NCBI GenBank assembly: GCA_022511145.1
Contig: JAFLSC010000020.1
Location: 1 to 35,742 of the forward strand
DNA: 35,742 nt
Reading direction: 5' to 3'
From: Helicobacter sp.
GTDB lineage: Bacteria; Campylobacterota; Campylobacteria; Campylobacterales; Helicobacteraceae
A model generated the notes under the pieces. The model was not told where the DNA came from, did no database searches, and saw only the letters and a list, made by a program, of their open reading frames with translations. Each line of letters begins with the position of its first letter. Position 1 is the stretch's first letter. The position numbers were made by a program, and so were the translations under genes. Below, piece by piece: positions 6,362 to 15,746 of the stretch.

Positions 6362-7822
6362 TTGCAAACTATTGATTATCTTTTAATGGCGGTTCGTTGG
6401 CTATTCTTACTAGGATTAGGATATTATGTAATAGTTAATCTTCAATGGTATCATTACAAAATTACTCGCGTTTTATTTAAGCATCATAAACTTCGTTGGC
6501 ATTTATTCTATTTTGTCATACCTGTCTTGTATTTTATATTTATTCCTTATAATCCTTATTTTTACATTGGGTTACTCTTTTATCTTTTAATGCTTGGCAT
6601 TTGGATTTATCGCTTAAGTAAAAAGCTTGTTTTTACAGGCAGAGTTAATCGCTTTTTTATAATTTATCTTTGTTTTATTTTTCTTGATAGTTCTCTCCTT
6701 TTAGCTGTTTATGAACATTCAGATATTATTCAAATCGTCTATCTTACCCCTCTTGTCATCTCTGTGATTCTCTCTGCTCTTATAGAAAAAGTCCTCCTTA
6801 ATCGTTACAGAAAGGTTGCTGAAGATATTCTTGATTCTATGCCTAATCTCACTATCATTGCTGTTACAGGAAGTTATGGTAAAACGAGCCTTAAAAACTT
6901 CTTAGCTCAAGTTTTACAAGATAAATTCAAAGTCTATGCCACACCAAGGAGTGTTAATACTCTAACAGGTATTATTGCTGATATTAATCAAAATCTTTCC
7001 TCTTTGACTGATATTTATATCGTAGAGGCAGGAGCGAGGCAAGTAGGCGATATTAAAGAAATTGTAGAATTTATCAATCCTCAAATTGCAGTAGTAGGAA
7101 AGATTGGTGAAGCTCATATTGAATATTTCAAAAATATAGAGACAATTTATCAAGCTAAGTATGAGATTTTTGAAAGCCAACGTTTAATGCGAGCTTATGT
7201 TTATGAGGATAATCTCACACCAACAAATTGCCAAGCCCCTATTACTTATTTTCCTCAATACCCTTCTAATGTCGTTGCAACACTTGAAGGGACGGATTTT
7301 TCTCTTAACATTAAGGGGAATAGGCTCAATTTTCACACTCAAATCTTAGGAGCATTTAATGTTATTAACATCGGAGCAGCCATAGCAGTAGCTAAGGATT
7401 TAGGGATTGATGATGAGAGTATTATTAAACGAGTAAGCAAACTCCAACCTATTAATCACCGCTTAAGTAAAATGATAGTGAATAATAAAATCATTCTTGA
7501 TGATAGCTATAATGGTAATATTGATGGTATGCTTGAGGCTATCCGCTTAAGCTCGCTTTATGAAGGGCGAAAAGTTATCATCACGCCCGGATTGGTTGAA
7601 AGTCGCGATGAACTCAACGAGCAACTAGCTAAAAGCATTGATAAAGTCTTTAATATTGCTATTATCACAGGGGAGCTAAATTCAAATATTCTTAAAAATC
7701 ATATTTTCAAAGCCCAAAAAATTATCCTTAAAGACCGCTCTAATATTGAAAATATCCTCAAAAGTGTAAGCCAAGAGGGGGATTTGCTTTTGTTTGCTAA
7801 TGATGCTCCAAGCTATATTTAG
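6362..7822 (+). CDS. murF: UDP-N-acetylmuramoyl-tripeptide--D-Ala-D-Ala ligase, membrane-anchored form
   Basis: 486 residues from TTG 6362, with AAGG about 8 bases upstream. It adds D-Ala-D-Ala to the UDP-MurNAc tripeptide. The first 150 residues hold about five hydrophobic spans (e.g. WLFLLGLGYYVIVNL, YFVIPVLYFIFI, RFFIIYLCFIFLD), an N-terminal extension that I recall also in H. pylori MurF and not in E. coli MurF. The Mur-ligase part follows: P-loop VTGSYGKTSLK, EAGARQVGDI, GEAHIEYF, GAFNVINIGAA, the NHRLS motif INHRLS and DDSYNGNIDGM. The C-terminal domain ends FANDAPSYI. It shares a pathway with alr and ddl nearby. Confidence 0.92.
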   Translation: MQTIDYLLMAVRWLFLLGLGYYVIVNLQWYHYKITRVLFKHHKLRWHLFYFVIPVLYFIFIPYNPYFYIGLLFYLLMLGIWIYRLSKKLVFTGRVNRFFIIYLCFIFLDSSLLLAVYEHSDIIQIVYLTPLVISVILSALIEKVLLNRYRKVAEDILDSMPNLTIIAVTGSYGKTSLKNFLAQVLQDKFKVYATPRSVNTLTGIIADINQNLSSLTDIYIVEAGARQVGDIKEIVEFINPQIAVVGKIGEAHIEYFKNIETIYQAKYEIFESQRLMRAYVYEDNLTPTNCQAPITYFPQYPSNVVATLEGTDFSLNIKGNRLNFHTQILGAFNVINIGAAIAVAKDLGIDDESIIKRVSKLQPINHRLSKMIVNNKIILDDSYNGNIDGMLEAIRLSSLYEGRKVIITPGLVESRDELNEQLAKSIDKVFNIAIITGELNSNILKNHIFKAQKIILKDRSNIENILKSVSQEGDLLLFANDAPSYI

Positions 7823-7830
7823 GAATTTTT

Positions 7831-8325
7831 ATGGAATACCTTTATGCTCCGTGGCGAAGTGATTATTTTAGTGAAAAGCTTGAGGGCTGCATTTTTTGTC
7901 ATATTTCACAAAATCCCGAGTCAGACGAAAAACACAAAGTTTTCTATCGCGATAATCAAATCTTTTGTGTGATGAATAAATACCCTTACACACCCGGGCA
8001 TTTTCTTATCGTCCCTCATTGCCATAGCGATAGCCCTGATTTGCTTGATGAAGAGATATGGCTACATTTGCATAAATTCAGCAAAAAGGGTGTGGCATTA
8101 CTCAAAGATTTTGGTGCTGAAGGGATTAACTTAGGAATGAATCTCCAAAAAGCTGGTGGGGCAGGTATCCCTGCTCATCTCCATTTGCATCTTATCCCGC
8201 GTTTTATTGGGGATACGAATTTTTTTACTACGATTGGGGATTGCAGGGCTTATGGTGTGGATTTTGATAAGATTTTTGAAAAAATCCGCACACTTTCGTT
8301 ACAACATTTTGTTAATGATTTATAA
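7831..8325 (+). CDS. HIT family nucleotide hydrolase/transferase
   Basis: 164 residues, with ATG and AGGAA upstream, 8 bases after murF. The histidine triad is HLHLHLIPR near residue 137. The N-terminal FCHI and the VMNKYPYTPGHFLIVPHCH strand are typical of the Ap4A phosphorylase-like branch of the HIT family, which cleaves dinucleoside polyphosphates or AMP conjugates. The same neighbour follows murF in H. pylori. The physiological substrate is unknown. Its 3' end overlaps azlC. Confidence 0.9.
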   Translation: MEYLYAPWRSDYFSEKLEGCIFCHISQNPESDEKHKVFYRDNQIFCVMNKYPYTPGHFLIVPHCHSDSPDLLDEEIWLHLHKFSKKGVALLKDFGAEGINLGMNLQKAGGAGIPAHLHLHLIPRFIGDTNFFTTIGDCRAYGVDFDKIFEKIRTLSLQHFVNDL

Positions 8326-8998
8326 AACCTTTTTTCAAACACTCCCGGTTTGTATGGGATATATTCCTTTAGGGATTGCTTTTGGAATCTTATTTTCACA
8401 ACTTAATATTGCTTGGTATTATGGATTTCTTACTGCGACTTTTATTTTTACAGGAGCTGGGCAATTCCTTCTTATCTCGCTACTTTCATCACATAGCGGA
8501 TACTTTGAAATTGCTCTTGCCTCTTTTGTCCTAAACACGCGGCATTTATTTTATTCCCTCTCTATAACCGAAGAGATTAAAAGCTTTGGTTTAGGCAAAT
8601 ATTATATCTTATTAGGTTTGACTGATGAAACTTTTGCTCTTTTAAAAACCCTAAAATACACAAACTCTCTTCCGCAAGAGCAACTAGAAAAAAGCTATCT
8701 TTGTATCACGCTTTGGAATCATCTTTACTGGATTGTAGGTTGTATGACAGGGATTTTTATAGGGGAAAATTTAGGATTTACACCTGAAGGGATTAAATTT
8801 ACCCTCACAGCTCTTTTTAGCGTTTTAACCCTTGCTTTATTAAAAAATTCTCCTAACAAAAAGCCTTTTTATTTGGGATTAGGACTAGGGATTTTAGGAT
8901 TAGCGATTTTTCCTCAAAAATATTTCTTATTTTTAAGCATACTTTGTGGGATTTTTATTTTATTAATAGGAAAAAAGTGGATAGAATATGGAAAATAA
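8315..8998 (+). CDS. azlC: Branched-chain amino acid exporter large subunit, AzlC-like
   Basis: 227 residues from ATG 8315, overlapping the HIT gene by 11 bases. The open frame reaches back to 8156, but that part is only an alternative reading of the HIT gene, and the AzlC domain starts at the chosen Met (MIYKTFFQTLPVCMGYIPLGIAFG). Several transmembrane helices and the family region GAGQFLLISLL...FVLNTRHLFYSLS are present. AzlC works with the small AzlD protein to export branched-chain amino acids or analogues. The partner gene follows, overlapping by 11 bases. Confidence 0.9.
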   Translation: MIYKTFFQTLPVCMGYIPLGIAFGILFSQLNIAWYYGFLTATFIFTGAGQFLLISLLSSHSGYFEIALASFVLNTRHLFYSLSITEEIKSFGLGKYYILLGLTDETFALLKTLKYTNSLPQEQLEKSYLCITLWNHLYWIVGCMTGIFIGENLGFTPEGIKFTLTALFSVLTLALLKNSPNKKPFYLGLGLGILGLAIFPQKYFLFLSILCGIFILLIGKKWIEYGK

Positions 8999-9317
8999 TC
9001 TAAGCCCTATGTATATTCTAATTGCTATCTTGTGTGCGTCTTTAAGCACAGCTGCAACGAGAGTTTTACCCTATTTTGTGCTAAAAAACAAAGAAAATCA
9101 TAAGCTTTTAGAATACTTACAAGAAACAATGCCACTTTTAATTATGACACTTTTGGTTTTTTTTAGTTTGCAAGAGGTGGATTGGGTAAAAACTTATGGA
9201 ATTTATGAAATTCTAGGAATTCTAAGTTCAATTCTTTGTTTTTTATGGTTTAAAAATTCAGTTTTTAGTATATTTACAGGTATTATTATCTATATGATTC
9301 TTATAAGGATATTTTAA
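8988..9317 (+). CDS. azlD: Branched-chain amino acid exporter small subunit, AzlD-like
   Basis: 109 residues with three or four hydrophobic spans. The AzlD signature region is ATRVLPYFVL near residue 25, followed by LEYLQETMPLLIMTLLVFFSL. It overlaps azlC by 11 bases and its stop shares a base with the next start (TAATG), so synthesis of the two exporter parts is probably translationally coupled. Confidence 0.9.
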   Translation: MENNLSPMYILIAILCASLSTAATRVLPYFVLKNKENHKLLEYLQETMPLLIMTLLVFFSLQEVDWVKTYGIYEILGILSSILCFLWFKNSVFSIFTGIIIYMILIRIF

Positions 9318-9664
9318 TGGTAAAAATCTATGGTATCAAAAATTGTGGTAGTGTTAAAAAAGCCCTTAATTTTTTGGATTCTAAAGGTATTGATTATGAA
9401 TTTATTGATTTTAAAAAAACACCTCTGATGCCAAAAAATTTAGATTTTTGGCTTAAAAAAGTAGATTTAAAAACCCTTTTGAACACTAAAGGAACAACCT
9501 ATAAAAAGCTTGAATTAAAAAATAAAAATCTCAATAACGAGCAAATCAAGGCTTACTTATTGCAAGAACCCTTACTGATTAAACGTCCTGTAATAGAATA
9601 TCAAGGAGGAATTATTGTGGGCTTTGAGGCTAATTTGTATCATCAAATTCAATGGAGGGGATAA
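9317..9664 (+). CDS. ArsC/Spx/YffB-family thioredoxin-fold protein
   Basis: 115 residues. The N-terminus MVKIYGIKNCGSVKKALNFLD has one Cys at the redox position (CGSV, not CxxC), followed by the family stretch DFKKTPLMPKNLDFWL and the late motif LIKRPVIEYQGG, the cis-Pro strand of ArsC-like proteins. The single-Cys form fits the YffB/ArsC-like branch more than Spx. A true arsenate reductase role is not supported, as no arsenic genes are nearby. It is coupled to azlD by the TAATG overlap. Confidence 0.85.
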   Translation: MVKIYGIKNCGSVKKALNFLDSKGIDYEFIDFKKTPLMPKNLDFWLKKVDLKTLLNTKGTTYKKLELKNKNLNNEQIKAYLLQEPLLIKRPVIEYQGGIIVGFEANLYHQIQWRG

Positions 9665-9666
9665 CA

Positions 9667-11013
9667 ATGAAAACAAAATTACTAACACTTTTATTAGGGG
9701 CAATATTATTAGCGGGTTGCTCATCTAAGAATGAAGGATTAAACACACCTTTAGCTTTGCCTAATCAAGATTTAAAAAACTACCCTACCCCGTCTTTAAA
9801 AATCTCAACACTTACGCAAGAAAATCTTAAAAGGGACTATTTAATAAAGTTTTTTTCACCTTGGGAGAAAAAGCCTAAAGAAACGAGATTTACGACTTTA
9901 TGGAGCATTAATGAATCCTTAGCAAATCCCGGTTTTAGCGAGAATTACCTACCTCACACGACAAATTTTATCCTTTCATTAAAAAAAGAAATGGATTTTG
10001 ATAACTTTCCAAGCCTCGCAATCCCCGCTATTATCACTCAATCAACGAATTTAAGAGTGCTTCCTACTAATAAGCCCCGTTTTGCAAATCCTCAAAAAGC
10101 GGGTGAAGGATTCCCTTTTGATTATTGGCAAAATTCCTCAATTTATAGCGGCACACCAATTCTTATCACGCATTATTCTCAATCCAAAGCGTGGGCGTTT
10201 GTTGAAAGCGGCTTTGTTAGTGGTTGGGTGGAAGTCTCTAAGATTGCAACTTTCAGCCAAGAGCAAGTCCAAATCACCCGTTCAAGAAATTTTATCGTCC
10301 CAACGCAAGATTATGTGCCTCTTTATGATTCTCGCTCACAATTCCTAGAAAACGCAAGAATCGGAATGCTACTTCCTATTGTCGAACAAAACAAGAATGC
10401 TTATAAAACTCTTATTTATCAACGCGATGAAAAAGGACAGGCTAAAGCTATCACAACTTGGGTTTCTAAAGAATATTTTCAAACTTTTCCTATGATTTTT
10501 TCTACCCGCAATTTTGCTACTTTAGCTCAAAAACTTATTGGTGAAAAATATGGCTGGGGAGGGATTTTAGGGAATCGTGATTGCTCAATGTTTTTGAGAG
10601 ATATTTTTAGTAATTATGGGATTTACCTGCCAAGAAACTCTCAAGCTCAAATTCAATATGAAACCCCAAATAAACTCTCAACTTACTATGATTTATCCTC
10701 GCTAGATTCCGCACAAAAACTTGAAAAAATCGCTCAAAATGCGATTCCTTTTGCCACTTTAATTGCAATGAAAGGGCATATTATGCTTTATGTTGGTCAA
10801 TTTGGAAATAAAATAATGGTGCTTCACGATATATGGGGATTAAAAACGCTACAAAATGAAACACTAGAAGGGAGAAAAATTATAGGGCAGATTGCAATTA
10901 CTCCGATTGATATTGGTGAGGATATTCCTGATATTTCTCAAGATTCTTTGCTTTATAAAAGGGTTTATGGTATGAGAAACCTATTTTCAAAAGATGCATT
11001 TAAAAATGAATAA
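9667..11013 (+). CDS. NlpC/P60 cell-wall peptidase lipoprotein with SH3 domains
   Basis: 448 residues from ATG 9667, with GGAGGGG 6 bases upstream; an ATG 15 bases earlier lacks this. Lipobox LLAGC with Cys 18. Order: an N-terminal NlpC-associated region, a bacterial SH3 domain (NLRVLPTNKPRF to GWVEVSKI, about residues 128-193), a second SH3-like stretch, then the NlpC/P60 domain. That domain has catalytic Cys about 306 in GNRDCSMFLRD and His about 371 in MKGHIMLYVG. It should cut stem peptides, probably the D-Glu to diaminopimelate bond, from the periplasmic face of a membrane anchor. The cleavage bond is inferred from the family. Confidence 0.88.
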   Translation: MKTKLLTLLLGAILLAGCSSKNEGLNTPLALPNQDLKNYPTPSLKISTLTQENLKRDYLIKFFSPWEKKPKETRFTTLWSINESLANPGFSENYLPHTTNFILSLKKEMDFDNFPSLAIPAIITQSTNLRVLPTNKPRFANPQKAGEGFPFDYWQNSSIYSGTPILITHYSQSKAWAFVESGFVSGWVEVSKIATFSQEQVQITRSRNFIVPTQDYVPLYDSRSQFLENARIGMLLPIVEQNKNAYKTLIYQRDEKGQAKAITTWVSKEYFQTFPMIFSTRNFATLAQKLIGEKYGWGGILGNRDCSMFLRDIFSNYGIYLPRNSQAQIQYETPNKLSTYYDLSSLDSAQKLEKIAQNAIPFATLIAMKGHIMLYVGQFGNKIMVLHDIWGLKTLQNETLEGRKIIGQIAITPIDIGEDIPDISQDSLLYKRVYGMRNLFSKDAFKNE

Positions 11014-11755
11014 AAGTAACAATTCGCCATTAATTGAATGCAAAAATGTTAAATTTTATTTCACTAAAGAAGTAATTTTGTATAATGTGAACTGGATAAT
11101 TCATCAAGGTGATTTTTGGGCAGTTATTGGTCCTAATGGTGGGGGAAAAAGCACCCTAGCTAAATTAATAGCGGGTTTGCTAAAACCTAGTAGCGGTGAG
11201 ATTTCAACCTATTCTCCTATTAAAATCGGCTATGTCCCTCAAAACACTTTTTTGAATCGTCATTTTCCTATTACTGCCTTAGAGGTTGTAATGATGGGGT
11301 TTTTAAAACCCAAAAGTTGGGGCGGTTTTTTACCCAAAGAGGCAAAAGCTGTTGCTTATAAATTTTTAGAGCAAGTTCATATGGAATCTTTTGTCAATCA
11401 CAAAATAGGGGATTTATCTGGAGGGCAAAGGCAACGCGTCTTAATTGCACGTGCTTTATGCGGTGAGCCTAATTTACTCATTTTAGATGAACCCACAGCG
11501 AGTATTGACAAAGAAAATCAAAAAGAAATTTATGACTTGTTGCTAAAAATTAACCAAGAAAAGACTATAATTATAATTAGTCACGATATTTCTATTTTGT
11601 TAGGATTTGCAAAACAAGTCTTGTATGTGAATAAAGAAGCTATCATACACGAGCTTCCTAAAATCCATACTAACAAAAAAGAAGATGAACATTTTTGTGA
11701 GATTGAAATGTTGATGGAATACCAAAAATTAACCCAAGGAGCTAAATATGAATAA
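10994..11755 (+). CDS. Metal-type ABC transporter ATP-binding protein (ZnuC-like)
   Basis: 253 residues. Walker A is GPNGGGKST, the Q-loop is GYVPQN, the ABC signature is LSGGQRQRVLIARAL, Walker B is LLILDEPTASID and the H-loop is IIISHDISIL. The closest family in my judgement is the ZnuC/MntB group that pairs with ABC-3 permeases, and such a permease lies one gene downstream. The start is uncertain: ATG 10994 (overlapping the peptidase gene by 20 bases) or ATG 11006; neither has a strong Shine-Dalgarno. The metal is unknown (Zn or Mn likely). No binding-protein gene is in the window. Confidence 0.88.
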   Translation: MHLKMNKSNNSPLIECKNVKFYFTKEVILYNVNWIIHQGDFWAVIGPNGGGKSTLAKLIAGLLKPSSGEISTYSPIKIGYVPQNTFLNRHFPITALEVVMMGFLKPKSWGGFLPKEAKAVAYKFLEQVHMESFVNHKIGDLSGGQRQRVLIARALCGEPNLLILDEPTASIDKENQKEIYDLLLKINQEKTIIIISHDISILLGFAKQVLYVNKEAIIHELPKIHTNKKEDEHFCEIEMLMEYQKLTQGAKYE

Positions 11756-13106
11756 TTGTTATGATGTCGCTATCATCGGGGCTGGAATCTCTGGAAGTGC
11801 CTTATTTTATGCTTTGACACATTATACAGACATTAAAAAAATCGTGCTTTTAGAGAAATATTCCCAAGTTGCTACATTAAGTTCAAGTGGCAACAATAAC
11901 TCTCAAACTATTCACGCAGGGGATATTGAGACTAATTATTCTTTTGAAAAAGCCAAAAAGAATGCAAGAGGGGCAAAATTGTTAGTTTCTTACGCATTTC
12001 ATCACAACCTACAAAATAAAAGTATTTTTGAATACCAAAAAATGGCAATAGGTGTGGGTGAAAAGGAAGTGGATTTTATCAAAAAACGGCACGAGGAATT
12101 TAAGGAGATTTTTCCTGATTTAGAATTTTTCTCCAAAGAAACCTTAAAACAAATTGAGCCTAATATTGTCAAAATGGCAGATGGCAGCGATAGACCTGAA
12201 GAAATCGTAGGTTCAGGAGTAAGAAAAAGCTTTTGTGCGATGAATTTTTGTGCTGTTGCAAATCATATGGTTGAACAAGGCACTTTTGGCGAACACGAAG
12301 TCCTTTTAAATTACAAAGTAAATAATATCGTCAAACAAGGTGATGGGGCTTATACTATTCAAGGGGAAGGGAGAGATTCTATTACAGCCTCCTTTGTGCT
12401 TGTTGATGCGGGGGCACATTCTCTACTTTTAGCACAGCAAATGGGGCTTGGATTGGATTTGGGTTGCTTACCGGTGAGCGGGAGTTTTTATTTTATCCCC
12501 GGAAATAAATTGCAAGGCAAAGTTTATACCGTGCAAAATCCCAAACTCCCTTTTGCTGCGATACACGGAGACCCCGATGTAGTCGCTAAAGGTAAAACAA
12601 GGCTAGGACCTACGGCTCTATCAATCCCTAAGCTTGAGCGTTTTACCAAAGGAACCTATTTGGATTTCTTTAAAATTTCAGGCATTGGTGAGAGTGCAAC
12701 CAATAAAATTATGTGGGATTTGTTTTCTGATAGCGAAATAAGAAATTACATTTTACGCAATTTCTTTTATGAAATTCCTCTTATTGGGAAAAAACTTTTT
12801 TGGGAAGAAGCCAAAAAAATCATTCCTTCATTGCAGCTAGAAGAGCTAACTTATGCCAAAGGATTTGGAGGAATCCGCCCTCAAGTCCTTGATAAAGCTG
12901 CTAAAAAACTTATTTTGGGCGAGAGAAAAATCAAAAGCAATGAAGGCATTACCTTTAATATGACACCAAGCCCGGGTGCCACAAGTTGCCTTAGAAATGC
13001 CCTCATTGATATGCTTGAAATTACCCAATATTTACAAGCTCAAATCAAAATGGACAAAATTAAAGAAGAATTAGGCGAAGACGATTTGGGGTGGCTACTT
13101 GATTGA
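11748..13106 (+). CDS. mqo: Malate:quinone oxidoreductase-type FAD enzyme
   Basis: 452 residues. The FAD-binding motif is at the N-terminus, VAIIGAGISGSALFYALT, then LLEKYSQVATLSSSGNNNSQTIHAGDIETNYS, which I recognise from the H. pylori/Campylobacter Mqo-like protein. The C-terminal FAD contact is GFGGIRPQV, and TPSPGATSCLRNA follows. It should oxidise malate to oxaloacetate at the membrane and feed quinone. It lies between the ATPase and the permease genes of an ABC transporter, overlapping the first by 8 bases and the second by 8. A separate NAD malate dehydrogenase is also present in the window (30158-31105). Confidence 0.85.
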   Translation: MNNCYDVAIIGAGISGSALFYALTHYTDIKKIVLLEKYSQVATLSSSGNNNSQTIHAGDIETNYSFEKAKKNARGAKLLVSYAFHHNLQNKSIFEYQKMAIGVGEKEVDFIKKRHEEFKEIFPDLEFFSKETLKQIEPNIVKMADGSDRPEEIVGSGVRKSFCAMNFCAVANHMVEQGTFGEHEVLLNYKVNNIVKQGDGAYTIQGEGRDSITASFVLVDAGAHSLLLAQQMGLGLDLGCLPVSGSFYFIPGNKLQGKVYTVQNPKLPFAAIHGDPDVVAKGKTRLGPTALSIPKLERFTKGTYLDFFKISGIGESATNKIMWDLFSDSEIRNYILRNFFYEIPLIGKKLFWEEAKKIIPSLQLEELTYAKGFGGIRPQVLDKAAKKLILGERKIKSNEGITFNMTPSPGATSCLRNALIDMLEITQYLQAQIKMDKIKEELGEDDLGWLLD

Positions 13107-13932
13107 AATCTTAACTTATAGCTTTGTTCAAAATGCTCTCATAGGAGCATTTTTTACAAGTATTATTTGTGGGGTATTAGGAAGCTTAATTGTTGTCAAT
13201 CGTATGGTTTTTATTGCAGGAGGAATCGCTCATAGTGTCTATGGGGGCGTTGGGATTGCAAGTTTTTTAGGATTTTCTGTTTTGCTTGGAGCAGGGCTTT
13301 TTAGTATTTTATGTGCTTTTATTCTTGCTTATATAATGCTGTATGCTAAAGAGCGTTTAGATTCCCTAATAGGCTCTTTATGGGCTTTTGGAATGGCATT
13401 AGGCATTATTTTAGTTGAATTAACACCCGGTTACAATAAAGATTTTATGGGCTATCTCTTTGGCAGCATTTTAAGTATCACCCCTCAAGATATTATTTTA
13501 ATGATAAGTTTTATGGTTTTACTTTTGGGATTTGTAATATTTAACTATCGCATTATTCTTGGAATCTCCTATGATAGCGAATTTACAAAACTCAAAGGCA
13601 TTAACACTAATTTCTTTGGCATTATAATGATGGTTCTTATTGCCTTAGGGATTGTTATTTCTATGCGTTGTGTGGGGATTATTCTTATTATTGCACTTTT
13701 GAGTATTCCTGCTTATTGCTGTGAGCTTTTCACAAACTCCTTAGCTAAAATGATGATTTTCTCTAGCCTTATTTCCCTTATCAATATGATTTTGGGCATC
13801 TTTGTTTCTTATCTCTATGATTTTCAAGCGGGAGCTAGTATCGTGATGTTACTTTCAATCTTTTCTTTTTGTCTAACCCTCTTTTATCATCTCAATCATC
13901 GCAGTATCTTTTCTCATTCTAAAGGTTACTAA
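13099..13932 (+). CDS. Metal-type ABC transporter permease (ZnuB-like, ABC-3 family)
   Basis: 277 residues from TTG 13099, overlapping the mqo stop by 8 bases. About eight membrane spans. The ABC-3 family stretch after the second span is NRMVFIAGGIAHSVYGGVGIASFLG, where related permeases have ALSHAVLPGV, and the coupling region is LKGINTNFFGI. It should pair with the ATPase encoded two genes upstream. The absence of a neighbouring solute-binding protein means that part must be elsewhere in the genome. TTG is chosen because it gives the first span and fits the overlap style of the run. Confidence 0.85.
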   Translation: MIEILTYSFVQNALIGAFFTSIICGVLGSLIVVNRMVFIAGGIAHSVYGGVGIASFLGFSVLLGAGLFSILCAFILAYIMLYAKERLDSLIGSLWAFGMALGIILVELTPGYNKDFMGYLFGSILSITPQDIILMISFMVLLLGFVIFNYRIILGISYDSEFTKLKGINTNFFGIIMMVLIALGIVISMRCVGIILIIALLSIPAYCCELFTNSLAKMMIFSSLISLINMILGIFVSYLYDFQAGASIVMLLSIFSFCLTLFYHLNHRSIFSHSKGY

Positions 13933-14135
13933 TGGAAAATAATGAAACAAAACAATCTCAAACCATTGCCAAAAGAGCAATCAAAATCGCTTTAATTGCC
14001 TGTATGATTATGCTCATTTTTGCAAGCATTAGCCTTTGGATTTTGCTCAACCAAATCACAGCCACTGCCAACCTTACCAAATCACAAAAAACGCTTGAAG
14101 AGCGAGTTTTGCAGCTTGAAAATAAACAACCTTAG
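13932..14135 (+). CDS. Small single-span membrane protein (DUF5408-like)
   Basis: 67 residues; its ATG shares one base with the permease stop (TAATG). A polar N-terminus is followed by one strong span (IALIACMIMLIFASISLWILL) and a short coiled-coil-like tail ending LEERVLQLENKQP. From memory it resembles small Helicobacter proteins filed as DUF5408. Function unknown. It is the last gene of the plus-strand run and stops 3 bases before the convergent recJ end, so any terminator must lie inside recJ. Confidence 0.8.
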   Translation: MENNETKQSQTIAKRAIKIALIACMIMLIFASISLWILLNQITATANLTKSQKTLEERVLQLENKQP

Positions 14136-14138
14136 ATT

Positions 14139-15746
14139 TTATAACGATTGATTTAAAATTTCATACGATTCAAGTTTCATTTCAACACTGGAATTATATT
14201 GATTCCATTGCAAAGTAAAAATACAACCCAAATCTTTAGCACAAAGTTCTTTAGGTAAGACTTGAAAAAAAGCTAAGGCATTTCTTAATCTCCCCTGCCC
14301 CTCTAAAACGATTTTACTATGCCCATCGCCAAAATACGAAACTTCTTTCACTCTACCTTGCGTATAAAATCGTGGGAGCGGATTAGCATTCCCAAATGGC
14401 TCAAATTCACAAATGACTTTCCATAATTCTAAATCTATCTGATTTAAGGGTAAATAGCCCAAAAGACTTTGTTCGCTGGGGGATTCCTCAAAGCTTTCTT
14501 GAGAGGTGCTAGCATAATCAAAGCTCATTAATTTTGCCCTAAAATTCTCAAAATTCTCTCCCCTTAAACTCAATCCTGCCGCCCTAAAATGTCCGCCAAA
14601 AGCCTCTAAATATTCTTTGGAATGCTCTAATATCGCTACACAATCTAAACCCACAGGAGTGCGTAAGCTCCCTTTAAGCAGTTCCCCCTTTTGTGCGAGT
14701 ATTATGGCGGGTTTTTTAAACTCTTCGCATAGCTTTGCTGCAATAATGCCCACAATCCCTTCATTCCACTCTCCTTTAACAAGTATAAAAGGAATATCAG
14801 GCATATTTTGGGCATAAAAATCTGATTTAGCTTGGAGATAAAGGCTGTGTTGCAAAGTTTTTCGCTTTTTATTGAGAAGTAAAAGCCCCTCTAGTCTTTC
14901 TAAGGCTTCTTTATTATCCTCTTGGATTAAAAACTCAAAAGCTTCTTTGGCATCTTTGATACGCCCCGCACAATTTAAAAGAGGGATAAAAGAATAAGAA
15001 AGGGTTTGGGAGTTAAGTTCATACTTGCTAAAATATTCTTTAAGCACCTTAAGAGAAGCTCTTTGTGTTGTCTTAAAAATACTTAAACCTTTCTTAAACA
15101 ATAGGCGATTGAGTCCGACAAGCGGCATAACATCGCTGATAATAGCCAAAGCTAATAAATCCAAAAATTTTGTCATATCCAAATCAAGTCGCATTTCTTT
15201 TTTTAAAGCCCCGCACAAATACCACGCTACACAAGCTCCACAAATTTCTGGTTCAGGAAAATTAGGTGAAAGTTTAGGATTGCAAATTAAAGCATTAGGC
15301 AAAATCGCTTGTGGTGTATGGTGGTCTGTAATTAAAAGTTCAATCCCTTTTTCCTTGCATAAGTCTGCGGATTCTATGGCATTAATACCATTATCCACCG
15401 TGATAATCACTTCACATTCCAAACGCTCAATAATCTTAGGAGAAAGCCCATAACCATCACTAAATCGATTAGGGATTTCAAAAATCACAGGATAATCTAT
15501 CTGTTTAAAAAAATCCGATAAAATAGCACAAGCAACAATCCCATCAACATCATAATCTCCCACTACGGCGATTTTTTTTTGAGATTTTAGGGCTTGATGA
15601 ATCCTTTGGGCAATTGCTGTGAGATTGTTTAAACTCTCTGGCAAAGGAATTTCACTCATTTTGCAAATACTATCAGCACTAAAACGCAAAGCAAGTTTGC
15701 CATAGAGGCTCTTTTTATCAAGAGGATTGTTAATTAGATTTTGCAT
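14139..15746 (-). CDS. recJ: Single-stranded-DNA exonuclease RecJ
   Basis: 535 residues from ATG 15746. 5'-3' ssDNA exonuclease of recombination and mismatch repair. DHH-family motifs: [17 protein letters not shown] (motif I), [19 protein letters not shown] (the DHH motif), CGACVAWYL, and the DHHA1 motif [11 protein letters not shown]. Length is close to that of H. pylori RecJ. The start lies inside pyrG, 17 bases before its stop, an overlap that implies coupling and matches the pyrG-recJ order known in H. pylori. A reading extended back to 15866 is only the shadow of pyrG. A run of nine A precedes motif I. Confidence 0.93.
   Translation of the reverse strand: MQNLINNPLDKKSLYGKLALRFSADSICKMSEIPLPESLNNLTAIAQRIHQALKSQKKIAVVGDYDVDGIVACAILSDFFKQIDYPVIFEIPNRFSDGYGLSPKIIERLECEVIITVDNGINAIESADLCKEKGIELLITDHHTPQAILPNALICNPKLSPNFPEPEICGACVAWYLCGALKKEMRLDLDMTKFLDLLALAIISDVMPLVGLNRLLFKKGLSIFKTTQRASLKVLKEYFSKYELNSQTLSYSFIPLLNCAGRIKDAKEAFEFLIQEDNKEALERLEGLLLLNKKRKTLQHSLYLQAKSDFYAQNMPDIPFILVKGEWNEGIVGIIAAKLCEEFKKPAIILAQKGELLKGSLRTPVGLDCVAILEHSKEYLEAFGGHFRAAGLSLRGENFENFRAKLMSFDYASTSQESFEESPSEQSLLGYLPLNQIDLELWKVICEFEPFGNANPLPRFYTQGRVKEVSYFGDGHSKIVLEGQGRLRNALAFFQVLPKELCAKDLGCIFTLQWNQYNSSVEMKLESYEILNQSL

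Noticed and set aside
6962..7180. Minus-strand frame opposite murF
   Set aside because: Antisense shadow with no ribosome site; murF motifs run through this stretch.
8156..8314. N-terminal extension of azlC
   Set aside because: It lies wholly inside the HIT gene in another frame, and the AzlC domain starts at Met 8315.
15025..15453. Plus-strand open frame of 142 codons opposite recJ
   Set aside because: Shadow of the recJ coding frame; composition unlike real proteins here.
15572..15580. Nine-A run in recJ as a slippage or phase-variation site
   Set aside because: It encodes KK just before motif I, A/T runs of 8-9 are common in this AT-rich DNA, and the frame is intact.
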